Positions 22,333 through 31,800 of a stretch of DNA of 64,000 bases are shown here, piece after piece (positions within the stretch are counted from its first letter, which is position 1; each line of letters starts with the position of its first letter). A program made the translations under genes and the position numbers. The DNA is from Rhabdornis inornatus (taxonomy: Eukaryota; Chordata; Aves; Passeriformes; Rhabdornithidae): positions 2,323,496 through 2,387,495 of the forward strand of contig VWZS01009922.1 of NCBI GenBank assembly GCA_013397075.1, given 5' to 3'. The notes beneath the pieces are model-generated. The model was not told the origin of the DNA. It saw only the letters and a list, made by a program, of their open reading frames with translations, and did no database searches.

Positions 22333-25300
22333 CTACAAGAAAACCCAACAAGCAAAAATAATGATCTATTGTCTTCATAATTACTTTGGACTGATTATTA
22401 GAGAAATTTGTAATGACACAAGGAATAGAAGTACATTATTCTATTGTAAACAAACCGAATTCCTCATTATAGGATGAACATCTAATTTCGTGTTGTTTCA
22501 GCCATTCCTGCTCAACCTTACAGATCTTAGGAAATTCCTTCCACCTGTTCACTCCAATTCTCATTGTCTCTGTCCCCTCACAGTGTCCATTTCCATCCTC
22601 CAGGCAGGCAGATGGTCTGTGTCACATCAGGAATCTCACCCTGCAGCCAGGCACAGGCTGTGGGCTGAGCAGTGCCCACATCCCAGTGACAGCCTGCCCA
22701 GGAATGCCTTTTCCCCTCAGTGGCACACACCAACACCACTGGACAGGAGACAGAGCTCTCCTTCTTACCTCTGCCACAAGGAAACACTGAAACATTTTCC
22801 CTGCCTTAAGATAAAGGAGAAGTGCCTGGATCCACACTCATACCTATCTTGAAGAGTAATGTAAGAGTTTTTAATGGGTAAATCTGCTCAGCTGCAGAGC
22901 TCAGATTCTCAGAGAGTGAGAATGCCTGGCCAGGCCAAGTGTGCTCCTTCTCATGAGTGGAAAATACAAGTCAGAGGTGGGGTTGGGGCCGTTTTACTTT
23001 TCATGAGCTAGATTTGAGTTTTATTTCAAAACAGAAAAGTAATCCCATAAGATCTGAAAGAAATGCTGACCCACAATACAAGAAAAAGCAGTCTCAGACA
23101 TTCCCCTATAAAAGCAAAGCAACAAAAAACCTACATATGGTTTTCCTGTGTACATAAATTTCCATTTTGTAATCTGCATTTTCAAGATTAATTGCAGCAA
23201 GTACAAAAGCTACCAAGCTACCGAAATCACATCAGTGCTGAGCAATGTTTTCATCTGCGTCAGCCCAACCTTGGATAAAATGGTTTTATCCAAGGCACTC
23301 AGTGCCGTGCAGATTATGAGAAAAGTAATACTCACTCATTTCTGCAAGCTTTTGTTGGAACTTGGATTCCTGGGGTAGGTGTTTGCTGCAGAAAGCAAGC
23401 ATAAGGTTAAGTTAATAAAAATAACTTTTTACTTTCATAACCTAAACTTAAAACCAAGGGGAGTCGCTTCTGACATCAAAGCATGTAACGGATGAGCTTC
23501 ATGCTTCCATCTCCCATTTGATACAGTTGCTAAAGCTCATGCATTAACACAAGATGGGATATCAGGAAGAAGTTAGGATGAAGGCCCTGAGAACCCAATA
23601 TATGTAAGATCTCTGAAAAGCCCAGGACAATCTCTCACCTTCCATCTGCCTCATCTTGCCCCTCTATATCGAAGCGCAGCCTCTTCAGTGGCTTTGGGGC
23701 AGCAGCGCCTACTTCTGCACTGCGCTTCAGCTGGCACTCGCTGTTGCACAACATCTGGTTTATTTTTTGAAACTTTTCAGAAGTCTGAAGTGACAAGAAA
23801 ATAGGGAAAGAATTGCCAATAAATCCTGAAACCACTCCAACTTTCCAGATTATCCACAAAAACTGAGGAGTTCTAAAACTCTGGAGTTTTAAGAACCCTT
23901 ATCTTGTGCCAAAGCAACTAAAATAAAATGCAAATATTTTGAAGGTGAAGTCTGGATATTTGAAAGGACTTAACAGAACTTTCCTATAATTACTCTATTA
24001 AATCAGATACTTCATTGGCCTGCTCTAGACATGTGAGCAGGCTATCCCATTTCTCCAAAAGTTACATGCACTTAAGACCAGACATCAAAGATGTTAAAAC
24101 TCACCCCAAATGATTCTCCAATTGACACCAAAATTCTGCCAAATGAAGAAGAGAAGTTTAAGCTACATTTAGCAATGACAGAAGCATCAACTAATCTGCA
24201 CAGGTTAGCACAAGGCATTAACAAGGTCTCTTCCTCTCTCTCTCTGCATTAACAGTGCAAATCCATATTACTGTATTGAGACATTTCTCTTTGAGTCAGT
24301 GAATGCTGAATCACCAAATGAACTGAATCACACAGACAGAAATGAAATTGTGGCTTGAAAGAATCGGAGGCCCCCATAGTCTGTCCTGTATCAGCAGAAA
24401 GACCCTTCAGTGCTGGGTACCCAGACAATCATCCTCTCATCTTTACCTTTAGGTGTTTGCTAATCAAAGTCATGCAGGACTTCGACCAAAAATACACAGT
24501 AACATTTAAACTTTTGTGCACAGTGGGACTCAATTGATCCTCACTTGAAAAGCCACTGGAACCTGTACATTTACTGTCATCCTCATCTGCTAAGAACTAG
24601 CAACCAACAGTCTGAAATGTTCTGTTCAGCCAGCTAAAAAAACAATTTTTTTTTTTGTTGCCAAAAAGTATTTTCCCTTTAAAGAAGCTTACAAAGTTTC
24701 TGTGTTTTTCAGGAGTGTGAGGCAGAGCAATAGCCAACAACGTTTAAGCGACCAGGTCAGGAAACTCCTCTCTTTGGTGGGGGGTAAAGAAAAAAAGAGA
24801 AAAAAACCAACAAAAAACCTCCTTCAGCACAACAGAAAAGCACTGAATGATGAATAAAGATTCCAAATACAGGACAAAAACTATTAACCAGAAATTATAT
24901 GATAGCAACAGACTACTGACAAACTAGACTTGTGCAGTTTTCCAATTTGCTTCCATTAAAATCCCCCAAATACCTTGAATTTAGTCAAAGAAATGCGTGC
25001 TAACAACGTACCTAGACCTTGGAGTCATCTTTGTGGGTGACTGAAACCCATCAGAGAATTTGTATGGGCTCTTCAGAGGTGAGATGTAGATGTTATTGCC
25101 AGCAGGGACACGCCGAGGAGAGTTGGAAAACTGGTAAGGACTGCGAGGAATGTGTGGGATAGGTGACAGAGTGGGAGGCTATAAAAATAATAAAATAATC
25201 GTAAGGTTTTATTGCCTATATATTTCTAGTCTATTGAATAATGAGCAGAGCTAATGGCTTACCCTGCTGGAAGCATACTGCAAAATGTTTGTTTTCAGCT

Positions 25301-28300
25301 TCTGCATAAACACTAAGTTGTAAAAGACTATGATGGAGTCATATTGTTCTTCTCGGATAAGAACACGTTTGAAAGTCTGCACAGGGTGAGAAAATCATAT
25401 GCAGATTAAAAAAAGTTAAAGGAATGAAAATTTTACATTTGACAAACTCATGAAGTCACTCAAAGTCTGTCTAAGATTAAGAGCTGGATGGTACATGGGT
25501 TGTATGCAAGCCATTGTAACATCTGTGAACAGTTGGGGATTTTTCCAAATGTGTTTGAACACCAGTACAAGCACCTACTTCATTAACTGGCACAGCCCCT
25601 TGGTGTGAACACAGTTCTAACATTTTCCAAATTTAAGAACGATTTGCTTTCACACATACATGTCAAAAAGTCTAGACTACTGTGCATGCCTTGGAAGGCT
25701 AAAAAACTCATTACTGACCTGATGGGGATAAAATAGTTCTATAGGCTTGGAGACAAAAGTCTGGAGTTTAGCCAAGATCCACAAATACACTATGAGAAAT
25801 TCTGCTACTGAGAGGATGCTACAGTTCCATTAACTGGTGAGGGTTTTTCTATTGATTTCATTACTGTGCTGTGCAAAATTTCAGTACATGAAAGCTCCTG
25901 TGAAGAAAGGAACTTCTTCATGTTAGAATTAAGCCTGAAACTTTAATATATAGAGAGCTGTTTGATATAGAGCCATACATCTCTATTTGGTATCTACATT
26001 TCTGTTGAAAGCTTCTGTGGAAAGTCATCTGCTTCTCTTCCCTTAATGCTCTGTGGAAGTTAGACAACTCATAAAGGAACTTGCGTTGCTTTTGAAAATC
26101 CTGTTAACTATAGACATAAATTTTTCATTTAAACTCCAAATAGAATCATAAATCATTATTTAGTATCTCTCAAAAGATGGAATGAAATTCGTTTTCTGAC
26201 AAGAATTACTAAACTATTTATGCAAGATGTTTAAAGGAGATATTTAGTATTAGAGTCAGTTTTCTCCTTCACAAAATGAAGATGCAGTGAAGCAGAAGTT
26301 TTCTTTTCTATGTTCAAGTGTAGATTCTTTTGATTTCAGGGGAAAAGAATTAGTTTTTAAGATTTTTTAGGGAGGAATAACATTTAAGAACTTCCATACC
26401 TCTTGATTTGTGTTGCAAAGCTCCTTGTATGCTGAAACTATTATTTTAAATCGGAGATCTACATTCTTTACTTTGCATATGCCATACATAGAACACATCA
26501 TGATCTATTAAAGAAACAAGACAAGATAACTGAAAATGCAGAAAATTAATTTAGCTTCTTCATTTCAACTTAAGGAATAGTTTTCTGTTACTGATTGTGC
26601 TCTATAAACTAGCAGGCAACTCAACTTAGAAAGAACTTACAGAACGTAACATAATGCTACCTCCATTTCTATGTGACAAACAACTAACTGGAGCTGATAC
26701 TACCTTCTCAAACTCATACCACATGCTGCAATTTTAGAGTAGAATAACAAAAAATTTACCAGCCACACATGTTGTCTTCCCAAAGAAAATCTCAGAGTAC
26801 AATTTCTAATGGCTAAAGAATGTAAAAGGGACATTTTGTTCCGGAGAGTCTTTTTAAGCCTTTTAAAACATTTTTGTCCATGTTACCTGGTCCAGGTGCC
26901 TGTCTCTCATTAGCTCATACTCGTTTTGCAACGTGTGCTGGAACAGGGTCCAGATCAAGGGTTCCAGGTCAGGATGTTCGGAGAGAAGGTGAAGGAACAG
27001 GGTATGGAGTCGACGATAGGCCAGTAAATACACTTCAGAAACAAAGAAAAATAAACTGAAATTGTAGTAACAGAAGTATACAAAACAAAAGGAATGCAAT
27101 GGAGGAGAGACAGCATTGGACTGTTCACTGTCTCTAACAAAAAAACCTACCAGACATTAAGTGAAGGCAATAAAAGCCAGGATCAAAATAAATGGAAAAG
27201 GTTTCACACAAGAGACAGCAGACACATGGAAGCCACACCAAACAATGCTGCACACGTGTGCTTGTGTCACTTCAAAAAGAGCCTGCATAAGCACCTGGAA
27301 CGTGAATCTGCTGAGAGTTCACCACAAAAAGTTCAGAAAACCCCCCAAGCTGGACAAATATCAAGCCTGAGAAAGCACCATCCATGTCTGCCCAGTTGTT
27401 CAGCTTCACATGACATCGCTTTATGGCCACTGCTGGGAAAAGGACACTATGACAGAAGAACCCTCTGAGCCCATAGGGATATTCTTACAGCCAGGACAGG
27501 TAAGTTTTCAGTTTGAACTCATGGAGTGCAGAGTATACACAGTAGTCACCTGCTGGCACCATTTTGCCCTTTCTTCCAGAGGTTTGCCTGGTGTTCACAA
27601 CAGATTCTACAATTAACTTTTCGGAAATGCTGAGTGCCAAAACCCAAAAAAGATATAAAACAAGAGATAACTTTGCAATGTCAGCACATGAAGGAGAAAC
27701 AAACCTTTCTTGTAGAACAAAGAGAGGGAGGTAGATTTCTGTGGTTTCTGTGTTTGGGGGATCACAGCAGGCTGAACATCTGGAGTGGAAGTAGCACTTA
27801 GAGGAGGTCCAGATGCCTTCTTCTTAGGAGATTTCACAGGAGAAAGATAGCTGGAGGTTCAACATATATTAAGCATTTAACATCACAGGATGAAGGAACA
27901 ATTCTGTATGAATAATACTTGCAGGAACTCTTCCCTCTCCCCCTTTAGAAGAAACAAATTGCTATTGTGACCCGTTATCCCAACACCTGATACAGGGACT
28001 TAATTATTCCTAGGCAAGTAATGTAACAGTTTACAATTACAAATTTGATAGGACTGGGGAACAATATTTCAGAATTTGATTTAGTTTTTTATGTATAATA
28101 AACATCTGCAAATAAAATGGTTTAACAAAACTTAAGCACCATGCCTAAGAAATAGGAAAACAGAATAGAGGTGGATTTGAATATTAAGGGTGATACCAAT
28201 TTCACATTTTCCTAGACCTCCGGCATTCACTTACAGGTCTGCAGCAGTGTGGTTATGCTGGAGAGGCATATTGAGAGTAGAAGTGGGTTCAGGCTGATCA

Positions 28301-28353
28301 GTTTGGCCTTCCCGCTCTTTCGACTGCTTGATAAGATCAAACAGAGGCGACCC
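22259..28353 (-). CDS. RB1: RB1 retinoblastoma protein, C-terminal part, exons equivalent to human 18-27
   Basis: Seen, in transcript order on the - strand: 28353-28235, 27850-27705, 27032-26887, 26504-26400, 25376-25263, 25178-25012, 24135-24105, 23784-23639, 23385-23336 and 22332-22259. All borders are AG/GT and all phases are compatible, giving 365 residues and TGA. Order of parts: spacer (S-P-L-F-D-L-I-K-Q onward), pocket B cyclin fold with M-C-S-M-Y-G-I-C-K and F-Y-N of the LxCxE groove, then the C-domain with CDK sites (TLSP, RSPY, ISPLKSP, MTPR), E2F/DP-binding I-L-V-S-I-G-E-S-F-G and the P-L-K-R-L-R-F-D-I-E-G docking motif. Known: RB1 represses E2F/DP transcription in the nucleus and is inactivated by cyclin-CDK phosphorylation. 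Human RB1 is 928 residues, so about 560 N-terminal residues lie beyond the window. LPAR6 lies in its intron. Confidence 0.98.
22333..23335 (-). other. RB1: RB1 intron 26
   Basis: A 1.0-kb intron, donor A|GTGAGT and acceptor TTGTAG. It contains a perfect 12-bp inverted repeat at 23269-23295, about 40 nt past the donor. No gene is seen. Confidence 0.9.
23269..23295 (-). other. Perfect 12-bp inverted repeat / hairpin in RB1 intron 26
   Basis: CCTTGGATAAAA at 23269-23280 is the exact reverse complement of TTTTATCCAAGG at 23284-23295, with a 3-base spacer (TGG). In the RB1 pre-mRNA it would fold as a stable stem about 40 nt downstream of the exon 26 donor. Confidence 0.85.
23336..23385 (-). CDS. 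RB1: RB1 exon 26 equivalent
   Basis: A 50-bp exon: C completing Ser, then K-H-L-P-Q-E-S-K-F-Q-Q-K-L-A-E-M, and A of a split Thr. The acceptor is TTTCTGCAG. The length equals that recalled for human exon 26. Confidence 0.96.
23639..23784 (-). CDS. RB1: RB1 exon 25 equivalent (C-core, NLS, docking motif)
   Basis: A 146-bp exon, from T-S-E-K-F-Q-K-I-N-Q-M-L to D-E-A-D-G plus AG of a split Ser. It encodes part of the E2F/DP-contacting C-core, a bipartite basic NLS (K-R ... K-P-L-K-R-L-R) and the R-L-R-F-D-I-E-G motif used by cyclin-CDK and PP1. The human exon is 143 bp, and the extra codon falls in the NLS spacer. Confidence 0.96.
23785..24104 (-). other. RB1: RB1 intron 24
   Basis: A 320-bp AT-rich intron with GTGAGT donor and CACTTCAG acceptor. 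Nothing else is recognised. Confidence 0.9.
24105..24135 (-). CDS. RB1: RB1 exon 24 equivalent (31-bp microexon)
   Basis: Thirty-one bases: A completing Arg, then I-L-V-S-I-G-E-S-F-G. It is flanked by TTTGGCAG and GTGAGT. It is too short to be found by ORF length and was located from its conserved peptide. It matches the 31-bp size recalled for human exon 24. Confidence 0.95.
24136..25011 (-). other. RB1: RB1 intron 23
   Basis: An 876-bp AT-rich intron with GTACGT donor and TTGGCAG acceptor. It has a short TC-rich run near 24228-24246. No gene is seen. Confidence 0.9.
25012..25178 (-). CDS. RB1: RB1 exon 23 equivalent (CDK-site cluster)
   Basis: A 167-bp exon, from P-P-T-L-S-P-I-P-H-I-P-R-S-P-Y to S-P-T-K-M-T-P-R-S plus split Arg. 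The proline-directed sites TLSP, RSPY, NSPR, ISPL, KSPY, QSPT and MTPR match the human S780-T826 cluster. The site equivalent to human T821 is serine here. There is one extra Asn codon (G-N-N-I-Y) relative to the 164-bp human exon. Confidence 0.96.
25179..25262 (-). other. RB1: RB1 intron 22, 84 bp
   Basis: A very short intron with AGG|GTAAGC donor and TTTTTATAG acceptor, AT-rich throughout. Confidence 0.93.
25263..25376 (-). CDS. RB1: RB1 exon 22 equivalent (pocket B)
   Basis: A 114-bp exon of 38 full codons, from T-F-K-R-V-L-I-R-E-E to I-L-Q-Y-A-S-S-R. It includes I-I-V-F-Y-N; the Y-N pair corresponds to human Y756/N757, which contact LxCxE peptides. The acceptor is CCTGTGCAG. Confidence 0.97.
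25377..26399 (-). other. RB1: RB1 intron 21
   Basis: A 1.0-kb AT-rich intron with GTATGG donor and CTGTGCAG acceptor. No gene or recognisable repeat is seen. Confidence 0.9.
26400..26504 (-). CDS. RB1: RB1 exon 21 equivalent (pocket B)
   Basis: A 105-bp exon of 35 codons, from I-M-M-C-S-M-Y-G-I-C-K to E-L-C-N-T-N-Q-E. Its first Cys corresponds to human C706, the Tyr to Y709 and the Lys to K713. The acceptor is TTTAATAG and the donor is GAG|GTATGG. Confidence 0.97.
26505..26886 (-). other. RB1: RB1 intron 20
   Basis: A 382-bp AT-rich intron with GTAACA donor. Nothing else is recognised. Confidence 0.9.
26887..27032 (-). CDS. RB1: RB1 exon 20 equivalent (pocket B)
   Basis: A 146-bp exon: TG completing Val, then Y-L-L-A-Y-R-R-L-H to L-M-R-D-R-H-L-D-Q. 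The W-T-L-F-Q-H-T-L-Q-N-E-Y-E-L-M stretch is hallmark pocket B sequence. The acceptor reads GTTTCTGAAG, somewhat weak, but phase and length match the human exon. Confidence 0.97.
27033..27704 (-). other. RB1: RB1 intron 19
   Basis: A 672-bp intron with AAAG|GTTTGT donor. The + strand ORF of 124 codons inside it has no recognisable feature and is treated as chance. Confidence 0.9.
27705..27850 (-). CDS. RB1: RB1 exon 19 equivalent (spacer to pocket B)
   Basis: A 146-bp exon: C completing Leu, then Y-L-S-P-V-K-S-P-K-K-K to T-S-L-S-L-F-Y-K-K plus G. The two SP sites correspond to human S608 and S612. The middle is divergent spacer, and the end is the start of pocket B. The acceptor is AACCTCCAG. 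Confidence 0.97.
27851..28234 (-). other. RB1: RB1 intron 18
   Basis: A 384-bp AT-rich intron with CT|GTAAGT donor and CCTCCAG acceptor. Nothing else is seen. Confidence 0.9.
28235..28353 (-). CDS. RB1: RB1 exon 18 equivalent (end of pocket A / spacer)
   Basis: A 119-bp exon in phase 0, from G-S-P-L-F-D-L-I-K-Q-S-K-E-R-E-G to H-N-H-T-A-A-D plus CT. The acceptor is TTTTTCCAG. The length equals that recalled for human exon 18. This is the most 5' RB1 exon in the window. Confidence 0.96.
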
Positions 28354-28734
28354 CTGGAAAAATTACAGGATTCTTCACGTAATGTTATCCTACATTACAC
28401 TAAGAATAGACAACCACTCTGAATTAATTTTGTTCCTTCTCTAAAACCAACCACCAAAATGTGAACCTCGACAGAAGATTAAAGCTTTGAAGTACTTCGG
28501 AACACTCATACTTTGCAAGAAAAATTGAAACTATTTAACTTTGAGCTATTAAATAAATCGAATGCTTTTTTCCCTGTTTCAACAGCAGTCCATTCGATAT
28601 AGGTTAACTGAAGATTTGATTCAGTTGTATTAGCTGTATTCTAGTGTCCCTTACTACTTCCTATTAAAGCCATTTCTGAAGAGTAATAAATACAAGAAAA
28701 CACATAAAAGGTCACACTTCAAAAAACACAGAAC

Positions 28735-28820
28735 AATACAAACAAAAAATCGTACCAACTCCCCCAAAAAATCCAAAACCAAACCAACCAACCAACACCT
28801 AGAAAAACCCACCAAAAAAC
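28735..28820 (-). repeat. A/C-rich low-complexity tract (T/G-rich on the RB1 sense strand)
   Basis: The + strand reads almost entirely A and C, with AACCAACCAACC units and CCCCCAAAAAA blocks. It is the complement-type counterpart of the T/G tract in RCBTB2, and both are T/G-rich in the sense direction of the host gene. Confidence 0.7.
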
Positions 28821-31800
28821 AGCTAAAGGAAACCTCAGCCCATTGGTGTCTGAAAGTTACTGCTGTACCTACTGTCAATCCATTTCTGCTACATCTTACC
28901 CAACATTTTACATTTGATACTATATAAACCACAGTCACTTAACTGCACCGGGGACTATTTAGTCTCTGCAGTATCATGTTCCAGACCCACCTCTGGAAAG
29001 AATTAGAGTGACTATGGATACATTCAGTCTCTGCCCTCATGGCCCAAAGCAAACCCTATTTTGATTTGAGGTTAACCATCAGTATTTTAACCAAGGCCTC
29101 TGCAATACATCTAAAACTAAGAGCTCGAGGTAGAAGGTGATGCACAGAGAATGTAGGTGGAATGGAGGAGATTCTGGCTGAAACCACATCAGGCTTTCTG
29201 CTGATGTTAGTAATAAACAGCAGTCCTGTAGAAACAAAATCTCAGCCTACTTGCATGTCACACACAGAGCAGAATTATGCTGAGACAGCAAGACTACATG
29301 GGAAAATATTTTTACACCATATTTATTTATAAATTTGAAAGCACGGGGTTGATGGCTTCTGTTTGTTTTGTTTTCTTTAAACAGGAGACTCATCCTTGAG
29401 TACAGTGTGGCCTCTCAGCAGTGCAGCATCATAACTCCTGAAGCAACAGAGGAATATTTGAGTAGCAAATATGTGCCTTCTTGAGAGTGGGAGGTGGGGG
29501 AAGCAGTAAGACTCAGGATGAAGTGGGCAAAACCAGACATGCAGCATTTTCCTCAAATGATCACCCCAAAAGACAGCAGTAAAACCTGTCAGCTCTTTTC
29601 TTTGTACACAATGCACTGTCTGACGGTTCATGGTCTGTCTGATCCTCTAAATTTTTAGTATTCAAATGCACTGCAGAGATGACAAATCTGTAGCTATGAA
29701 CAGGAGCACAGCATGCATGTAAAGCAAGCAGCATCACCTGCTTAGGGCAATAAGAAATGGCCTAATAAAATTAAACTAGATTTACTAGAATTAAAACTAG
29801 CACTAAGACATTCCTCATTTAGACCTATTTCTAAAGAAAGAATACTTTTTTTAAGTACATCAAATAAAAATTCAGAGTAACAACATGAGAGTGATGAGAT
29901 TTACAATTTTTCACATTGCAATTTTTAAGCTATGATTTTGGCAATATTAGAGCTGTTTCAGCTGTAGCAGAAAAAACATCAGTTACTGATTCATAACCAC
30001 ATAGTTGTTTCTCCATCATTTCTCAACCAGTTGAGCTCTTGGGCTGGTTTGCAGAATTTTTCCCTTCATTTATGAGTATACACACTTCTCACTTGTGTCT
30101 CTCTTCCAGCACTGCCTTTGCTGGAAACACATGCACATGACCTCCATTTCTCATTCTTCTGGCCACTTGGCCTCTTCCTTTTTTATTATTCCCACCAGCA
30201 CTTCACTTTGCTCTGAGGAATCCAAATTTCTTTCCCAGAACAATCATTGCTGAGATATCTTGACTAAGAGTGAACCCTGCTTCATTAATTTCACATTTTA
30301 GTGATTAATGACTGGAAAAGTATTGGTTTTAATGAAGGAGGAAAAGGGGTTGATAAAAGGGAATGAGAGGTCTAGAAAGAGAAGCAAAAGTTACTGTTCT
30401 TGAGTTAGCACTTGAGACCAGCAGTTCCAGGTCCTCTTTCACCCCTGCTCCAATTTTGTTCACACTATTCCAAGTGTGATTCCATTAGATAAGGTATGGG
30501 GGGGAAAAGCAGTTTGCTGCACATGGAAGGGATCTGCCTATTTCTGCATCATTTCCACTCCTCTTCTACTTGGAGCCTCAACATTCAGTCAACCTCCACA
30601 TAAGTCAACTAAACCGTCAGAAAGCTAACAGAGAAATCACACCCAGATTTAAGTCTGCTCTGCAGAGAATCACAAACAGAGCCAGAACAAGCTGTAAGAA
30701 CAGACAGGCCAGCCACAGCAAGAAAGCTGGGAGCAGAGCAGAACACAAAGTACAAGATGCTGTGCATTTACTGACAACAGCCTATTCCATAACCTAATTG
30801 GCATGTGGAATTTTATCCAACAGGAATGTACAAACCGACTGCTGCTTTCCATCAGTTACATGGGCTACATTCAGCAAGCGAATATTCTTTGTGTGGAAAC
30901 ATCTACCCACAGAACCTGAACAGCAAGGTGCAGTGAGTCCAATACATCTCTTTTGGTTCCCACAAATACTAATTGACACTGTGGTTAAAAAGGCTGCAAG
31001 ACAAAGAGAGTGCTACAACCCAGCTGGCCCCAGCAGTGCAGAGGTCCCAGCACCAGCAATGGCAGGGTGTGAGAAAGCCCCATTCAATGTCCCTCAGCAA
31101 ACCACAGCCTTGTCACCTAGGCTGGCTGCACAAACTTGTCAGCCCTGCGGCTGCACAAGCACAAAGTGGTTACTCAGCTTTCAGACCTGGTGACATTTAA
31201 AGTGGGTGTTTTGTTGATTGCAATTTCCACCTTCCTCTCAGATTGTAGGTGCAGCCCCCTCTGCTCTTTCCCCAGGGACTCCTACCACTCTCACAGGTAC
31301 CTTTCCAAGTGCATGGCCACGTAGCTGGAGAAGTAGGTGCTCCACTGACAAGACTGATGCCTCACAAAAAACCCCTGTGTGCCACAATGAAGAAACACAA
31401 AGAGATGGGTTTTCTCAAGTGCAACTGCCCCCCATGCTGAAAAACTGATGGGTTTAATTACAGCCATGTCTCCTTTCTTTATACTTAAACATGAAAAATA
31501 CTTCTATTCCATGAATTCAAAGCGCCTTCTGCAGCTTGCAGGGTGTTTTCAAGCTTATCAGGGCATACTTCAGCTTCAGTCCCACAATTTGATATTCAAC
31601 ACTCAAATGAGAGAAATACACAACATTATTAACCAGGCAATTACCAGTCCCCTAAGCAATAATCACAAAAGAACTTTAACCCGTGGGTCCAGCTTAATTG
31701 AACAAGAATTTTTATCAGGAACTCGTTTCTAAAGTGATGTTATTCATGCTATCTTTTACAAATTTTATATTACTTTTTAAAGCTTTTAAGCATCATTTAA

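Noticed and set aside
30798..31193. 131-codon + strand ORF
   Set aside because: It lies within the RB1 intron, no domain or repeat family is recognised, and a second frame is also open here, as expected by chance in a less AT-rich patch.
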